Shown here: positions 1 through 9,627 of the stretch, one piece after another
Layout of the letters: every line of letters starts with the position of its first letter
Position numbering within the stretch: position 1 is the first letter of the stretch
Origin: Rhodococcus oxybenzonivorans
GTDB taxonomy: Bacteria; Actinomycetota; Actinomycetes; Mycobacteriales; Mycobacteriaceae
Direction of reading: 5' to 3'
Assembly: GCF_003130705.1 (NCBI RefSeq)
Contig: NZ_CP021354.1
Location: 3,348,001 to 3,412,000, forward strand
Length of the DNA: 64,000 bases
Program-made: the position numbers and the translations under genes
Notes under the pieces: model-generated
The model's database searches: none
Told to the model about the DNA's origin: nothing
The model's input: only the letters and a program-made list of their open reading frames with translations

Positions 1-74
1 ATGAATTCCTCCAGTCGACGAGCGACGGTGGTGGCTTCCACGGTAGAACGTCGCCGCGACGGGATCAACGCACG

Positions 75-1709
75 TCAGGCGAGCTGGATCAGTTCCAGAT
101 ACTCCTGAGACCAGTGATCTTCGGTGCCGTCCGGTAGCAGGATGACCCGTTCCGGGTCGAGCGCCTCCGCCGCACCCGGGTCGTGTGTCACCAGCACCAC
201 AGCGCCCGTATAGCTGCGGAGGGCATCCAGAACCTGTTCGCGCGATACCGGATCGAGGTTGTTGGTGGGTTCGTCGAGCAGCAGCACGTTGGCCGACGAC
301 GACACCAGACCCGCCAACGCGAGACGGGTCTTCTCACCACCGGACAACGTGCCGGCGGGCTGCTCGAGCTGCGGACCGGTGAACATGAACGCACCGAGCA
401 GCGAACGCAGCTCCTGCTCCCCCGTGTCGGGCGCCGCGTGGCGGATGTTCTCCCACACCGAGGCGTTGTCGTCGAGTGTGTCGTGCTCCTGCGCGAAATA
501 CCCGATCTTCAACCCGTGCCCGGGGACGAGACCGCCGGCGTCCGGCGTCTCGACGCCACCCAGAATGCGCAGCAACGTGGTCTTACCGGCACCGTTGAGG
601 CCCAGGACCACCACGCGGGAGCCCCGGTCGATTGCGAGATCCACTCCGGTGAAAATCTCGAGGGAACCGTAGACCTTGGTCAGGTTCTCCGCCATCAACG
701 GCGTCTTCCCGCAGGCAGCGGGTTCGGGGAACCGAATGCGAGCAACCTTGTCGGAAACCCGTTCGGCATCGAGCTCGGACATCATCTTGTCGGCGCGCTT
801 CGCCATGTTCTGCGCAGCAACGGCCTTCGTGGCCTTCGCGCCCAGCTTCGCGGCCTGAGCGCGCAGGGCACCGGCCTTCTTCTCCGCATTGGCCCGCTCG
901 CGGCGTCGGCGCTGCTCGTCCGTGGCCCGCGCGTCGAGATACTTCTTCCAGGTCATGTTGTAGACATCTGCCTCACCGCGCACGGCGTCGAGGAACCACA
1001 CCCGGTTGACGACGTCGTTGAGCAGTTCGACATCGTGGCTGATCACGATCAGTCCACCCTCGTGGCTCTGCAGGAACCCGCGCAGCCACGTGATGGAATC
1101 GGCGTCCAGGTGGTTGGTCGGCTCGTCAAGCAGAAGCGTCGTGTCCGACCGTCCGCCGCTGCCGTCCGAGGCCGCGAACAGAATCCGGGCCAACTCGACA
1201 CGGCGGCGCTGCCCGCCCGACAAGGTGTGCAACTGCTGGCCGAGGATGCGGTCGGCGAGACCGAGACTGTTGCAGATACGCGCCGCTTCACTCTCCGCTT
1301 CGTATCCGCCCAGCGCGGAGAACCGTTCCTCGAGATTCCCGTACTTGCGCACAGCTTTGTCCCGTTCGGCGTCGTCGACCACTTCGGCCATCAGAATCTG
1401 CTGCTTCTCCATGTCACGCAGCAACGCATCGAGGCCCCGCGCCGACAGAACGCGATCTTTCGCGAGAACGTCGAGATCGCCCTCCTTGGGATCCTGCGGG
1501 AGGTAACCGAGGTCGCCGGTCCGGACGACGGAACCGGCGTAGGGTTCCCCCTCCCCGGCGAGGATGCGAAGCGTCGTCGTCTTACCGGCACCGTTACGGC
1601 CGACCAGACCGATCCGGTCGCCGGGCTGCACCCGCAAGGCCGGCCCGGGCGCAGACAGCAACGTCCGCACTCCGGCTCGAACTTCCAGGTCGGTAGCGGT
1701 GATCAACAA
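75..1709 (-). CDS. ABC-F family ATPase (ribosome-associated type)
   Basis: Soluble ATPase with two ABC domains and no membrane segment, the layout of ABC-F proteins that act on the ribosome (translation rescue or antibiotic protection). Domain 1 has Walker A GRNGAGKT (about 37-44), signature LSGGQ (about 163) and Walker B LLLDEPTNHLD (about 192-202). A charged linker of roughly residues 250-320 follows, then domain 2 with Walker A GLNGAGKT (about 370), LSGGE (about 455) and LLLDEPTNNLD (about 476). The start is TTG at 1709, chosen because AGGAG lies six bases upstream and the protein then begins directly with a normal ABC strand. The M. tuberculosis counterpart by position is Rv1473. Which ABC-F subgroup it belongs to cannot be decided by eye, so resistance should not be assumed. 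Confidence 0.9.
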   Translation of the reverse strand: MLITATDLEVRAGVRTLLSAPGPALRVQPGDRIGLVGRNGAGKTTTLRILAGEGEPYAGSVVRTGDLGYLPQDPKEGDLDVLAKDRVLSARGLDALLRDMEKQQILMAEVVDDAERDKAVRKYGNLEERFSALGGYEAESEAARICNSLGLADRILGQQLHTLSGGQRRRVELARILFAASDGSGGRSDTTLLLDEPTNHLDADSITWLRGFLQSHEGGLIVISHDVELLNDVVNRVWFLDAVRGEADVYNMTWKKYLDARATDEQRRRRERANAEKKAGALRAQAAKLGAKATKAVAAQNMAKRADKMMSELDAERVSDKVARIRFPEPAACGKTPLMAENLTKVYGSLEIFTGVDLAIDRGSRVVVLGLNGAGKTTLLRILGGVETPDAGGLVPGHGLKIGYFAQEHDTLDDNASVWENIRHAAPDTGEQELRSLLGAFMFTGPQLEQPAGTLSGGEKTRLALAGLVSSSANVLLLDEPTNNLDPVSREQVLDALRSYTGAVVLVTHDPGAAEALDPERVILLPDGTEDHWSQEYLELIQLA

Positions 1710-1833
1710 GACTCCTAGGAAAAGCTCAAATTTCGATGAGAGAAACGCGCACAGAACGCACGAACCCCCGATTTTACCTCGAGCTTCTATCCAGCTAGAA
1801 CACGCCTACCAGTGATGCCGCTAACGTTCGCCC

Positions 1834-2622
1834 ATGACAACGGACACAGGAGTGAACTCCTCGAAGGATCTACCCGGACTCACCGCCCTCGTGACGGGCG
1901 CGAGCCGGGGAATCGGCAAGGCGATCGCGGCGGAGCTGCTCGGCCGCGGCGCCGACGTCGTGATCACCGCCCGCAAACCGGAACCGCTGGAGGGACGCAG
2001 CTCGGGAACTGCGGACACTGGGTCCCACCGGCAGGGTCGCTATCTACCCGGGCAACGCAGGCGACGCCGCAGCGCGCACCGAAGCCGTTGCGCTTGCAGT
2101 CGAACAATTCGGCTCACTCGACATCCTCGTCAACAACACCGGCATCAATCCCGTGTTCGGCTCGCTCATGGACGCCGACCTCGACGCCGTCCGCAAGATC
2201 TTCGACATCAACGTGGTAGCCGCGCTCGGCTACGTGCAGGAAGCTCACCGCGCCTGGATGGGCCGGCACGGCGGCGCCATCGTCAATATCGCCAGCGTCG
2301 CGGGCATGCGATCCACCGGCGTAATCGCTGCGTATGGCGCGTCCAAGGCTGCGCTCATCCGGCTCACCGAAGAACTCGCGTGGCAACTCGGACCCGATAT
2401 CCGCGTAAACGCCGTGGCGCCGGGAATCGTCAAGACGCAATTCGCCGCCGCACTCGTCGCCGCGGGCGAAGAGCAGGTATCCGCCGGCTATCCGATGAAG
2501 CGGCTCGGCACACCGAAGACGTCGCGACCCTCGTAGCATTTCTCGTCTCACCTGCCGCCACCTGGATCACCGGCGAAACCGTCCGCGTCGACGGCGGTCT
2601 CCTCGCTACCGGCTCGATGTAG
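1834..2622 (+). pseudogene. Short-chain dehydrogenase/reductase broken by two frameshifts
   Basis: An NAD(P)-dependent SDR whose reading frame changes twice. The N-terminus with the cofactor motif TGASRGIG (about 27-34) is in frame 1 from the ATG at 1834. After about 1993 the homology continues in the next frame (NNTG, NIASVAG, catalytic YGASK), and after about 2515 it returns to frame 1 for the C-terminal [11 protein letters not shown] motif. An extra G in the GGG run at 1992-1994 and a missing G after 2515 explain both shifts. Correcting them gives a normal SDR of about 262 residues with the full Asn-Ser-Tyr-Lys tetrad. It is either a recent pseudogene or two sequencing errors. It lies divergent from the ABC-F gene; substrate unknown. 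Confidence 0.8.
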
Positions 2623-3235
2623 CCCATCAGATCGGTGCCGTTGCATCTCCCCCAGGACGGCAGCATGCCGTAGGACCGGACGGCGTAGGCCGACGCACTC
2701 CCCACACTTCGAATGCAGAGCGACTCCGCCGAGCGGACAGACTCGGGCGCCTGTCGTTTGCTGGTGCAGGCGGTAGAACGTCGAGTCGGAAAGTGGGGTT
2801 CTGAGGGTGATGACGATGTTTCAGGAATAGCGGGCCGTGGTAAAGATTCGGGATATTAGGGTGTTCCGTCCCGTTCCGAGTCGTAAGGCGGATTCCGCGG
2901 AGTTATCTCCGCAGACATGCCTTCTTGCACTCGTCGTGCCGACGCCCGGTAAACAGCAAGAGGTCCGCTATCGCGGCGGCGCGACTACTGCACTGCCGAC
3001 TCCCCTACCGGCCGGCAATGCAGCGCGTGAGGCCTTCGGCCTCCCCCATTCAGGTTCGGCACTGGCAGCGGCGTTTCGGACCGGTGATGTACGTGGGGCG
3101 CAGTGATGCTGGAAGGGTGCCACCACTGCCCCGCATCTATACCGCACAACCGCCTGAATTCGGTTAATAGTGCGGTTCCGTCCTGGTCGGACTCGGAAGC
3201 ACCTCTACCGCGATGTTCGTGAAAAGCTGGTCATC
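2623..3235. other. Intergenic stretch without a convincing gene
   Basis: 613 bases between the broken SDR and the preferred start of the lycopene cyclase. An 89-codon open frame at 2837-3106 (GTG start) resembles nothing I know and has no clear ribosome site. Two inverted repeats are visible: GCGGAG-TTAT-CTCCGC at 2897-2912, and a longer interrupted hairpin at 3141-3176 just ahead of the cyclase. The rest looks like decayed or regulatory DNA. Confidence 0.5.
3141..3176. promoter_or_regulatory. Interrupted inverted repeat upstream of crtL
   Basis: ACCGCAC-AACCG, an 8-base loop, then CGGTT-AATA-GTGCGGT. Both 7-bp and 5-bp arms match perfectly, with a four-base bulge on one side. It lies about 60 bases ahead of the preferred GTG of the cyclase and overlaps the alternative upstream GTG at 3170. 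It could be an operator or a leader hairpin; no regulator is recognisable. Confidence 0.35.
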
Positions 3236-4384
3236 GTGGCAGCTGCATCACATCCGCCGAACTGGGACGTCGCGATCGTCGGGCTCGGCCCTGCCGGCCG
3301 CGCACTCGCCCACCGGGCCGCACTCCGTGGGCTCACCGTGGTGGCGATCGACCCCCACCCCCGGCGTAGTTGGACCGCGACCTACGGCGCATGGGAGGAC
3401 GAGCTCCCCCACTGGTTGCCGGAAGCGGCGATCGCTACCCGGACCCAGCTGCCGACGGCATGGACTACACGCCGGCAGTCGATATGTCGCACCTACTGTG
3501 TCTTGAATACACCTATGCTGCAGTCAATGCTGTCTGACGGAACAGCGACCTTAATCGCAGGTAGAGCCGTCGACCTCTCCCCCACTGCCGTGTTCCTCGG
3601 TGACGGGACGACTGTGACAGCGCGCGTGGTGGTGGACGCGCGCGGCACCGGGGACAGCCCCGACCTGGCCCAGCAGACCGCGTACGGCGTTGTAGTCGAC
3701 ACCGGCACGGCCGCCGGCGCTCTGGACGGCGAGCACGCCCTGTTCATGGACTGGCGCACCGACAACGGCACCGCGCCGTCAGATCCGCCGTCCTTTCTCT
3801 ACGCCGTGCCGCTGTCCGCCGATCGGTTCCTCCTCGAAGAAACATGTCTCGTCGGTCGTCCGGCTCTGCCGGTGTCGGAGCTCGCGACAAGGCTCCACCG
3901 GCGGCTGCGACACCGCGGAGTTTCCGTTCCGTCACGCTCCGACGTAGAACGCGTCCGGTTTGCGGTCGAACCGCCCCACGACGCCGGCCGGACGGCGGGA
4001 TCGGGGCAGGTCCGTTTCGGCGCCCGTGCAGGCCTGATGCATCCGGGCACCGGTTACAGCGTTGCCGCATCGCTCAGTTGCGCGGACGCCCTGACCCGCG
4101 ACCTCGTGGAGGGCACTTCGGGCCGGCTCTGGCCCTGGAGGGCACGAACAGTGGCGTCGCTGCGGTCGATCGGGTTACGCGCACTCCTCCGACTCGACGC
4201 GGAATCGGTACCGGAATTCTTCGAGCATTTTTTCGATCTTCCCCCGCATGTGCAGGCGGCCTACCTGTCCGACCGTGCACATCCGGCCGCGACGTTGTCG
4301 GCCATGCGACGGATGTTCCTGGCTTCGTCCGCGGATATTCGCGGTGCAATGCTGCGCTCGGCGCTTCACCGGGAAGTTCGATGA
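3236..4384 (+). CDS. crtL: Lycopene beta-cyclase (CrtL/CrtY type flavoprotein)
   Basis: Cyclises the ends of lycopene to beta-ionone rings in carotenoid synthesis. The N-terminus has the dinucleotide-binding motif VAIVGLGPAGRALA (about 13-26). Family landmarks follow: TYGAWEDELP (about 48), FMDWR and the FLYAVPLSADRFLLEE stretch. Length (382 residues) fits the lycopene cyclase family. The GTG at 3236 is chosen because it places the FAD motif at the expected distance from the N-terminus; it lacks a clear Shine-Dalgarno site, and an in-frame GTG at 3170 would add 22 residues. No other crt gene is in the window, so the cyclase stands apart from the rest of its pathway. Ku follows 31 bases downstream on the same strand. 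Confidence 0.85.
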   Translation: MAAASHPPNWDVAIVGLGPAGRALAHRAALRGLTVVAIDPHPRRSWTATYGAWEDELPHWLPEAAIATRTQLPTAWTTRRQSICRTYCVLNTPMLQSMLSDGTATLIAGRAVDLSPTAVFLGDGTTVTARVVVDARGTGDSPDLAQQTAYGVVVDTGTAAGALDGEHALFMDWRTDNGTAPSDPPSFLYAVPLSADRFLLEETCLVGRPALPVSELATRLHRRLRHRGVSVPSRSDVERVRFAVEPPHDAGRTAGSGQVRFGARAGLMHPGTGYSVAASLSCADALTRDLVEGTSGRLWPWRARTVASLRSIGLRALLRLDAESVPEFFEHFFDLPPHVQAAYLSDRAHPAATLSAMRRMFLASSADIRGAMLRSALHREVR

Positions 4385-4415
4385 AGTGTCGCGCGAAGTC
4401 TGAAAGGGGACCATT

Positions 4416-5312
4416 ATGGAACGCATGCGGTCGATATGGAAGGGCTCGATAGCGTTCGGTCTCGTCAACGTGCCGGTCAAGGTGTATTCGGCAACCGAGG
4501 ATCACGACATCAAGTTTCACCAGGTCCATGCCAAGGACGGCGGGCGGATCAAATACAACCGGGTGTGCACCGAATGCGGCAATGTCGTTCAGTACGCCGA
4601 TATCGACAAGGCCTACGATTCCGACGACGGTGTCCGAGTAGTCCTGACGGACGACGACTTCGGGAAGCTTCCCGCCGCCGAGAAACACGAAATTCCGGTT
4701 CTGCAATTCGTGCCCACCGATCAGATAGATCCCATTCTGTTCGAAAAGAGCTATTACCTCGAACCGGATTCCAGCTCACCGAAGGCGTACGTGCTGCTGG
4801 CGACCGCGCTCTCCGATAGCGACCGTACGGCGCTCGTGCACTTCACGCTGCGTCAACGCACTCGTCTGGCGGCGATGCGCTCCCGGGACGGCGTCCTGGT
4901 CATTCAGACGCTGCTGTGGCCCGACGAAGTACGTGAAGCGTCCTTTCCGTCGCTCGACAACGTCGACAAACCGAAGGCGAAAGAACTGGCGATGGCCGAA
5001 ACGCTGGTCGACAGCATGGCCGAGGATTTCGATCCCACCGAGTTCACCGACGACTACCAGGTTCAGCTACGGGAGCTGCTGGACGAAATGATCAGCTCGG
5101 GTGGCAAGAAAGTCATTCCCGTCGCGGAAACCGAGAAGGCCGGTGAAGACGCCGAGGTGGTCGACCTGGTAGCAGCGCTACAACGCAGTGTCGACGCCGC
5201 TGGCAAGAAGGCGGCTCCCGCGAAGAAGAAGCCTGCCAAAAAAGCCCCTGCGAAGACCGCGGCGAAGAAACCCGCGTCGAAGTCCACTGCCTCGGAGCGC
5301 AAGCGCGCTTGA
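4416..5312 (+). CDS. mku: Ku protein for non-homologous end joining
   Basis: Homodimeric bacterial Ku rings double-strand break ends and recruits ligase D. The sequence begins MRSIWKGSIAFGLVNVPV (from residue 4), the hallmark of bacterial Ku, and the Ku core runs to about residue 250. It ends in a basic Lys/Ala/Pro-rich tail (about 262-298) of the kind that helps Ku bind and thread along DNA in mycobacteria. ATG at 4416 has GAAAGGGGACC upstream; a second ATG nine bases later is possible. LigD is not in the window. Transcription ends at a strong hairpin directly downstream. Confidence 0.96.
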   Translation: MERMRSIWKGSIAFGLVNVPVKVYSATEDHDIKFHQVHAKDGGRIKYNRVCTECGNVVQYADIDKAYDSDDGVRVVLTDDDFGKLPAAEKHEIPVLQFVPTDQIDPILFEKSYYLEPDSSSPKAYVLLATALSDSDRTALVHFTLRQRTRLAAMRSRDGVLVIQTLLWPDEVREASFPSLDNVDKPKAKELAMAETLVDSMAEDFDPTEFTDDYQVQLRELLDEMISSGGKKVIPVAETEKAGEDAEVVDLVAALQRSVDAAGKKAAPAKKKPAKKAPAKTAAKKPASKSTASERKRA

Positions 5313-5316
5313 ACGG

Positions 5317-5371
5317 GCATTCACGCGCAGGGCCCGGCGAGAAGATCTCGCCGGGCCCTGCGCGTGAATGA
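5317..5371. terminator. Perfect bidirectional hairpin between convergent mku and sufT
   Basis: Arms at 5318-5342 and 5346-5370 are fully complementary over 25 bp with a 3-base loop (AGA). It sits between the stop of mku (5312) and the stop of sufT (5380), which converge. Its symmetry suits termination in both directions. No U-run follows, which is usual for high-GC actinobacteria. Confidence 0.85.
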
Positions 5372-5379
5372 CGGTACCG

Positions 5380-5793
5380 TCAGACGGTGAAGCCGAGAGC
5401 GCGTAGTTGCTCGCGCCCGTCCTCCGTGATCTTGTCCGGACCCCACGGCGGCAGCCACACCCAGTTGATCCGCAAGTCGTTGCACAAACCGCTGCGCACC
5501 AGTGCGCCACGCGCCTGATCCTCGATGACGTCGGTCAGCGGGCACGCCGCCGAGGTGAGGGTCATGTCGAGAATGACCACGTCCTCGTCTTCGCTGATGC
5601 CGTAGACGAGTCCCAGATCGACGACATTGATGCCGAGCTCCGGATCGACGACGTCGCGCATCGCTTCCTCGAGTTCCTCGAGCCGCTCAGGGGCGGGAAC
5701 CGCTCCTGAGGTGGAGGGCTTCTCGGTCTGGTCGGCAGTCGGCTGCTCCGTTCCGGCAGCGACATCCGTGTCCGGGGTCTGCGTCTCGCTCAT
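5380..5793 (-). CDS. sufT: SufT-like DUF59/MIP18 Fe-S assembly protein
   Basis: Small (137 residues) DUF59 protein, the family of SufT/MIP18 that helps mature or target Fe-S clusters. The first 45 residues are Thr/Pro/Glu-rich and probably disordered; the domain starts at LEEAMRDVVDPELGINVVDLG and includes the conserved SAACPLTD segment with its cysteine. The ATG at 5793 has GGAGGA upstream and overlaps the sufU stop as ATGA, so translation is coupled. Last gene of the suf operon; M. tuberculosis counterpart Rv1466. Confidence 0.9.
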   Translation of the reverse strand: MSETQTPDTDVAAGTEQPTADQTEKPSTSGAVPAPERLEELEEAMRDVVDPELGINVVDLGLVYGISEDEDVVILDMTLTSAACPLTDVIEDQARGALVRSGLCNDLRINWVWLPPWGPDKITEDGREQLRALGFTV

Positions 5794-6281
5794 GATGCCT
5801 GTCCTCCGATTCGAGCTGGTTCGCCGTCTTCTGTCGCGACCGGATCCTTGTCGGCCACGATCTGAACAACGGCGTCCTTGAATGCCATCCATCCCAGCAG
5901 CGCGCATTTGACGCGGGCCGGGTACTTCGAGACGCCGACGAAGGCGATGCCGTCACCGAGGACGTCCTCGTCTCCCTCGACGGTACCGCGACTGCCGACC
6001 ATCTCGCTGAACGCCGCGACCGTCTGCAACGCCCTGTCCACCGGCATACCCACGACCTGATCGGTGAGAACGGAGGTGGATGCCTGGCTGATGGAACAAC
6101 CCTGTCCGTCGTAGGACACGTCGGCGACCGTGCCGTCGTCGGTCACGTGCACCCGCAAGGTCACTTCGTCACCGCACGTGGGATTTACGTGATGCACCTC
6201 CGCACCGAACGGCTCCCGCAGGCCCCGACCGTGTGGATGCTTGTAATGGTCCAGGATCACCTCCTGGTACATCTGTTCCAT
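5790..6281 (-). CDS. sufU: SufU zinc protein, sulfur acceptor for SufS
   Basis: Accepts persulfide sulfur from SufS in the Gram-positive SUF pathway. The three zinc/sulfur cysteines are present at about C36 (NPTCGDEV), C62 (GCSISQAS) and C126 (VKCALLGW). The length of 163 residues is standard. ATG at 6281 is annotated; an in-frame GTG two codons upstream (6287) overlaps the sufS stop as GTGA and has GGAGG at a better distance, so it may be the true start. It overlaps sufT by four bases. Confidence 0.95.
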   Translation of the reverse strand: MEQMYQEVILDHYKHPHGRGLREPFGAEVHHVNPTCGDEVTLRVHVTDDGTVADVSYDGQGCSISQASTSVLTDQVVGMPVDRALQTVAAFSEMVGSRGTVEGDEDVLGDGIAFVGVSKYPARVKCALLGWMAFKDAVVQIVADKDPVATEDGEPARIGGQAS

Positions 6282-6283
6282 TC

Positions 6284-7549
<1,266 letters not shown>

Positions 7550-8356
7550 TTATGCTCCTTGCGTTGCGGCAGCCTGGGTGAAGCGCTCGTAGCCGTTGGC
7601 CTCGAGCTCGTCGGCCAGTTCCGGCCCGCCCGACTCGACGACACGTCCGCCGACGAACACGTGCACGTATTCGGGCTTGATGTACCGCAGAATGCGGGTG
7701 TAGTGCGTGATGAGCAGGATTCCGCCGTGGTCGCGCTCCTTGTAGCGGTTGACTCCCTCGGAGACGACACGCAGAGCGTCCACGTCGAGGCCGGAGTCGG
7801 TCTCGTCGAGAATCGCGATCTTCGGCTTCAGGAGACCGAGCTGCAGAATCTCGTGGCGCTTCTTCTCGCCACCCGAGAACCCTTCGTTGACGCTGCGCTC
7901 CCCGAAGGACGGGTCGATGTCGAGCTCGGTGAGAGCCTCCTTGACTTCCTTCACCCAGTGGCGCAGCTTCGGCGCCTCGCCGCGCACGGCGGTGGCCGCG
8001 GTGCGAAGGAAGTTGGACATCGACACACCGGGAACCTCGACCGGGTACTGCATGGCGAGGAACAGGCCGGCACGGGCCCGCTCGTCGACGGTCATCTCGA
8101 GGACGTTCTCACCGTTGAGGGTGATCGACCCGGAGGTCACCTGGTACTTGGGGTGCCCGGCGATGGCGTAGGACAGCGTCGACTTGCCGGAGCCGTTGGG
8201 CCCCATGATCGCGTGGGTCTCGCCGGAGCGCACCGTCAGGTTGACGCCCTTGAGGATGTTGATGGGTTCCGCGTTCTCGTCGGTATGTGCAACGTCGACG
8301 TGGAGGTCCTTGATTTCCAGGACGGAGATTTCGGGGGAAGCGTCAGGGGTAGACAT
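7550..8356 (-). CDS. sufC: SufC ATPase of the SufBCD scaffold
   Basis: Soluble ABC ATPase that drives conformational change in SufB-SufD during cluster assembly. Walker A GPNGSGKS (52-59), signature FSGGEKKRHE (160-169) and Walker B IAILDETDSGLD (180-191) match SufC. The TDSGLD variant after Walker B is typical of SufC rather than of transporters. The open frame extends further upstream, but the ATG at 8356, with AAGGA ahead, gives the standard 268-residue protein. Confidence 0.97.
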   Translation of the reverse strand: MSTPDASPEISVLEIKDLHVDVAHTDENAEPINILKGVNLTVRSGETHAIMGPNGSGKSTLSYAIAGHPKYQVTSGSITLNGENVLEMTVDERARAGLFLAMQYPVEVPGVSMSNFLRTAATAVRGEAPKLRHWVKEVKEALTELDIDPSFGERSVNEGFSGGEKKRHEILQLGLLKPKIAILDETDSGLDVDALRVVSEGVNRYKERDHGGILLITHYTRILRYIKPEYVHVFVGGRVVESGGPELADELEANGYERFTQAAATQGA

Positions 8357-8397
8357 GGGAATCCTTCGAAGAAATGGGCAGTAGTGGTCGAGCCGCG

Positions 8398-9627
8398 TCA
8401 GACGCCGACTGCGGCGAGTTCGGCCTCGACGGCGGCTTCGAGACGCTCGCGGATCTCGGCGACGGCGATCTTGTTGATGATTTCGTGGAAGAACCCACGC
8501 ACGACGAGTCGCCTCGCCTGGTCTTCCGGGATACCCCGGGCGCGGAGGTAGAACAGCTGCTCGTCGTCGAATCGACCGGTGGCACTCGCGTGCCCGGCGC
8601 CGACGATCTCGCCGGTCTCGATCTCGAGGTTCGGGACCGAGTCGGCTCGCGCTCCGTCGGTGAGGACGAGGTTGCGGTTCAGCTCGAACGTGTCCGTACC
8701 CTCGGCAGCTGCCCGGATCAGCACGTCGCCGATCCACACGGTGTGCGCGTCGGGCTTGCCCGAGTTCGGGTCGCCCTGCAGCGCACCCTTGTACACCACA
8801 TTCGACTTGCAGTGCGGCTGTGAATGATCCACCAGCAGGCGCTGCTCGAAGTGCTGTCCGGCATCGGCGAAGTACAGGCCGAGCAGTTCGGCGTCGCCGC
8901 CGGGACCGTCGTACTTCACGGTTGCGGACAGACGCACCAAGTCGCCACCGAGGCTGACCGCGTTGTGCCGCAGCACCGCATCGCGCCCGAGGCGCGCGTG
9001 GTGCGCTGCCACGTGGACGGCGTCGTCGGCCCAGTCCTGCACGGCGACAACGGTGAGGCGGGCGCTGTCACCGAGAACGAACTCCACATTCTCGGCGAAG
9101 GTTCCGCTGCCCCGTTGGTCGAGCACGACAGTGGCCTTGGCGAATGCCTCGAGCCGGATCTGCAGGTGGCCGAACGCCACCTTGCCCTCGCCCGGACCCG
9201 TGACCGTGATGTTGATCGTCTCGGGAACCTCGACCTCACGGCCGACGGTCACGACGGTGGCCGACTCGAATCCCGAGTACGCCTGCGCGGCGACTCGGTC
9301 GGCGGGCACGCCTGCCTTGCCGAGCCGGAAATCGTCTCGGCCGACGGTCTCGACCTGCACCGTGTCCGGACCCGCGACATCAACTGTGACGGCACCGTTC
9401 GCGACGGCCGTTCCGTCGTGCAACCCGCGCAGGCGACGCAGCGGAGTGAATCGCCAGACCTCGTCGCGACCCCCCGGAACTTCGAAGGCTTTGACGTCGA
9501 AGGAGGTGAAAACCTCACCCTTGTTGACGATCGGCGAGCCGGTCGCGGTTCGCTCTATCCGCGGATTCTCTCCCGCGACAGCGCCTTCGACGCCGAGCTT
9601 CTCAACACCGGTTTCTGGCGTGGTCAC
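8398..9627 (-). CDS. sufD: SufD scaffold protein
   Basis: Partner of SufB and SufC in the Fe-S scaffold. It belongs to the SufB/SufD beta-helix family; recognisable stretches are VWRFTPLRRLRGLHDG near residue 60 and the C-terminal EDQARRLVVRGFFHEI. The GTG start at 9627 shares one base with the sufB stop (TAGTG). 409 residues, close to the mycobacterial protein Rv1462. Confidence 0.94.
   Translation of the reverse strand: MTTPETGVEKLGVEGAVAGENPRIERTATGSPIVNKGEVFTSFDVKAFEVPGGRDEVWRFTPLRRLRGLHDGTAVANGAVTVDVAGPDTVQVETVGRDDFRLGKAGVPADRVAAQAYSGFESATVVTVGREVEVPETINITVTGPGEGKVAFGHLQIRLEAFAKATVVLDQRGSGTFAENVEFVLGDSARLTVVAVQDWADDAVHVAAHHARLGRDAVLRHNAVSLGGDLVRLSATVKYDGPGGDAELLGLYFADAGQHFEQRLLVDHSQPHCKSNVVYKGALQGDPNSGKPDAHTVWIGDVLIRAAAEGTDTFELNRNLVLTDGARADSVPNLEIETGEIVGAGHASATGRFDDEQLFYLRARGIPEDQARRLVVRGFFHEIINKIAVAEIRERLEAAVEAELAAVGV

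Noticed and set aside
75..1709. Antibiotic resistance determinant
   Set aside because: ABC-F proteins include many housekeeping members; nothing here marks a resistance subgroup.
41..2783. The 13-base string CGGTAGAACGTCG occurs at 41-53 and 2771-2783
   Set aside because: A 13-base match is expected by chance in 64 kb of GC-rich DNA; flanks do not match, so no insertion or duplication is implied.
2837..3106. 89-codon open frame between the SDR and crtL
   Set aside because: No ribosome site, no recognisable family and composition unlike neighbouring genes.
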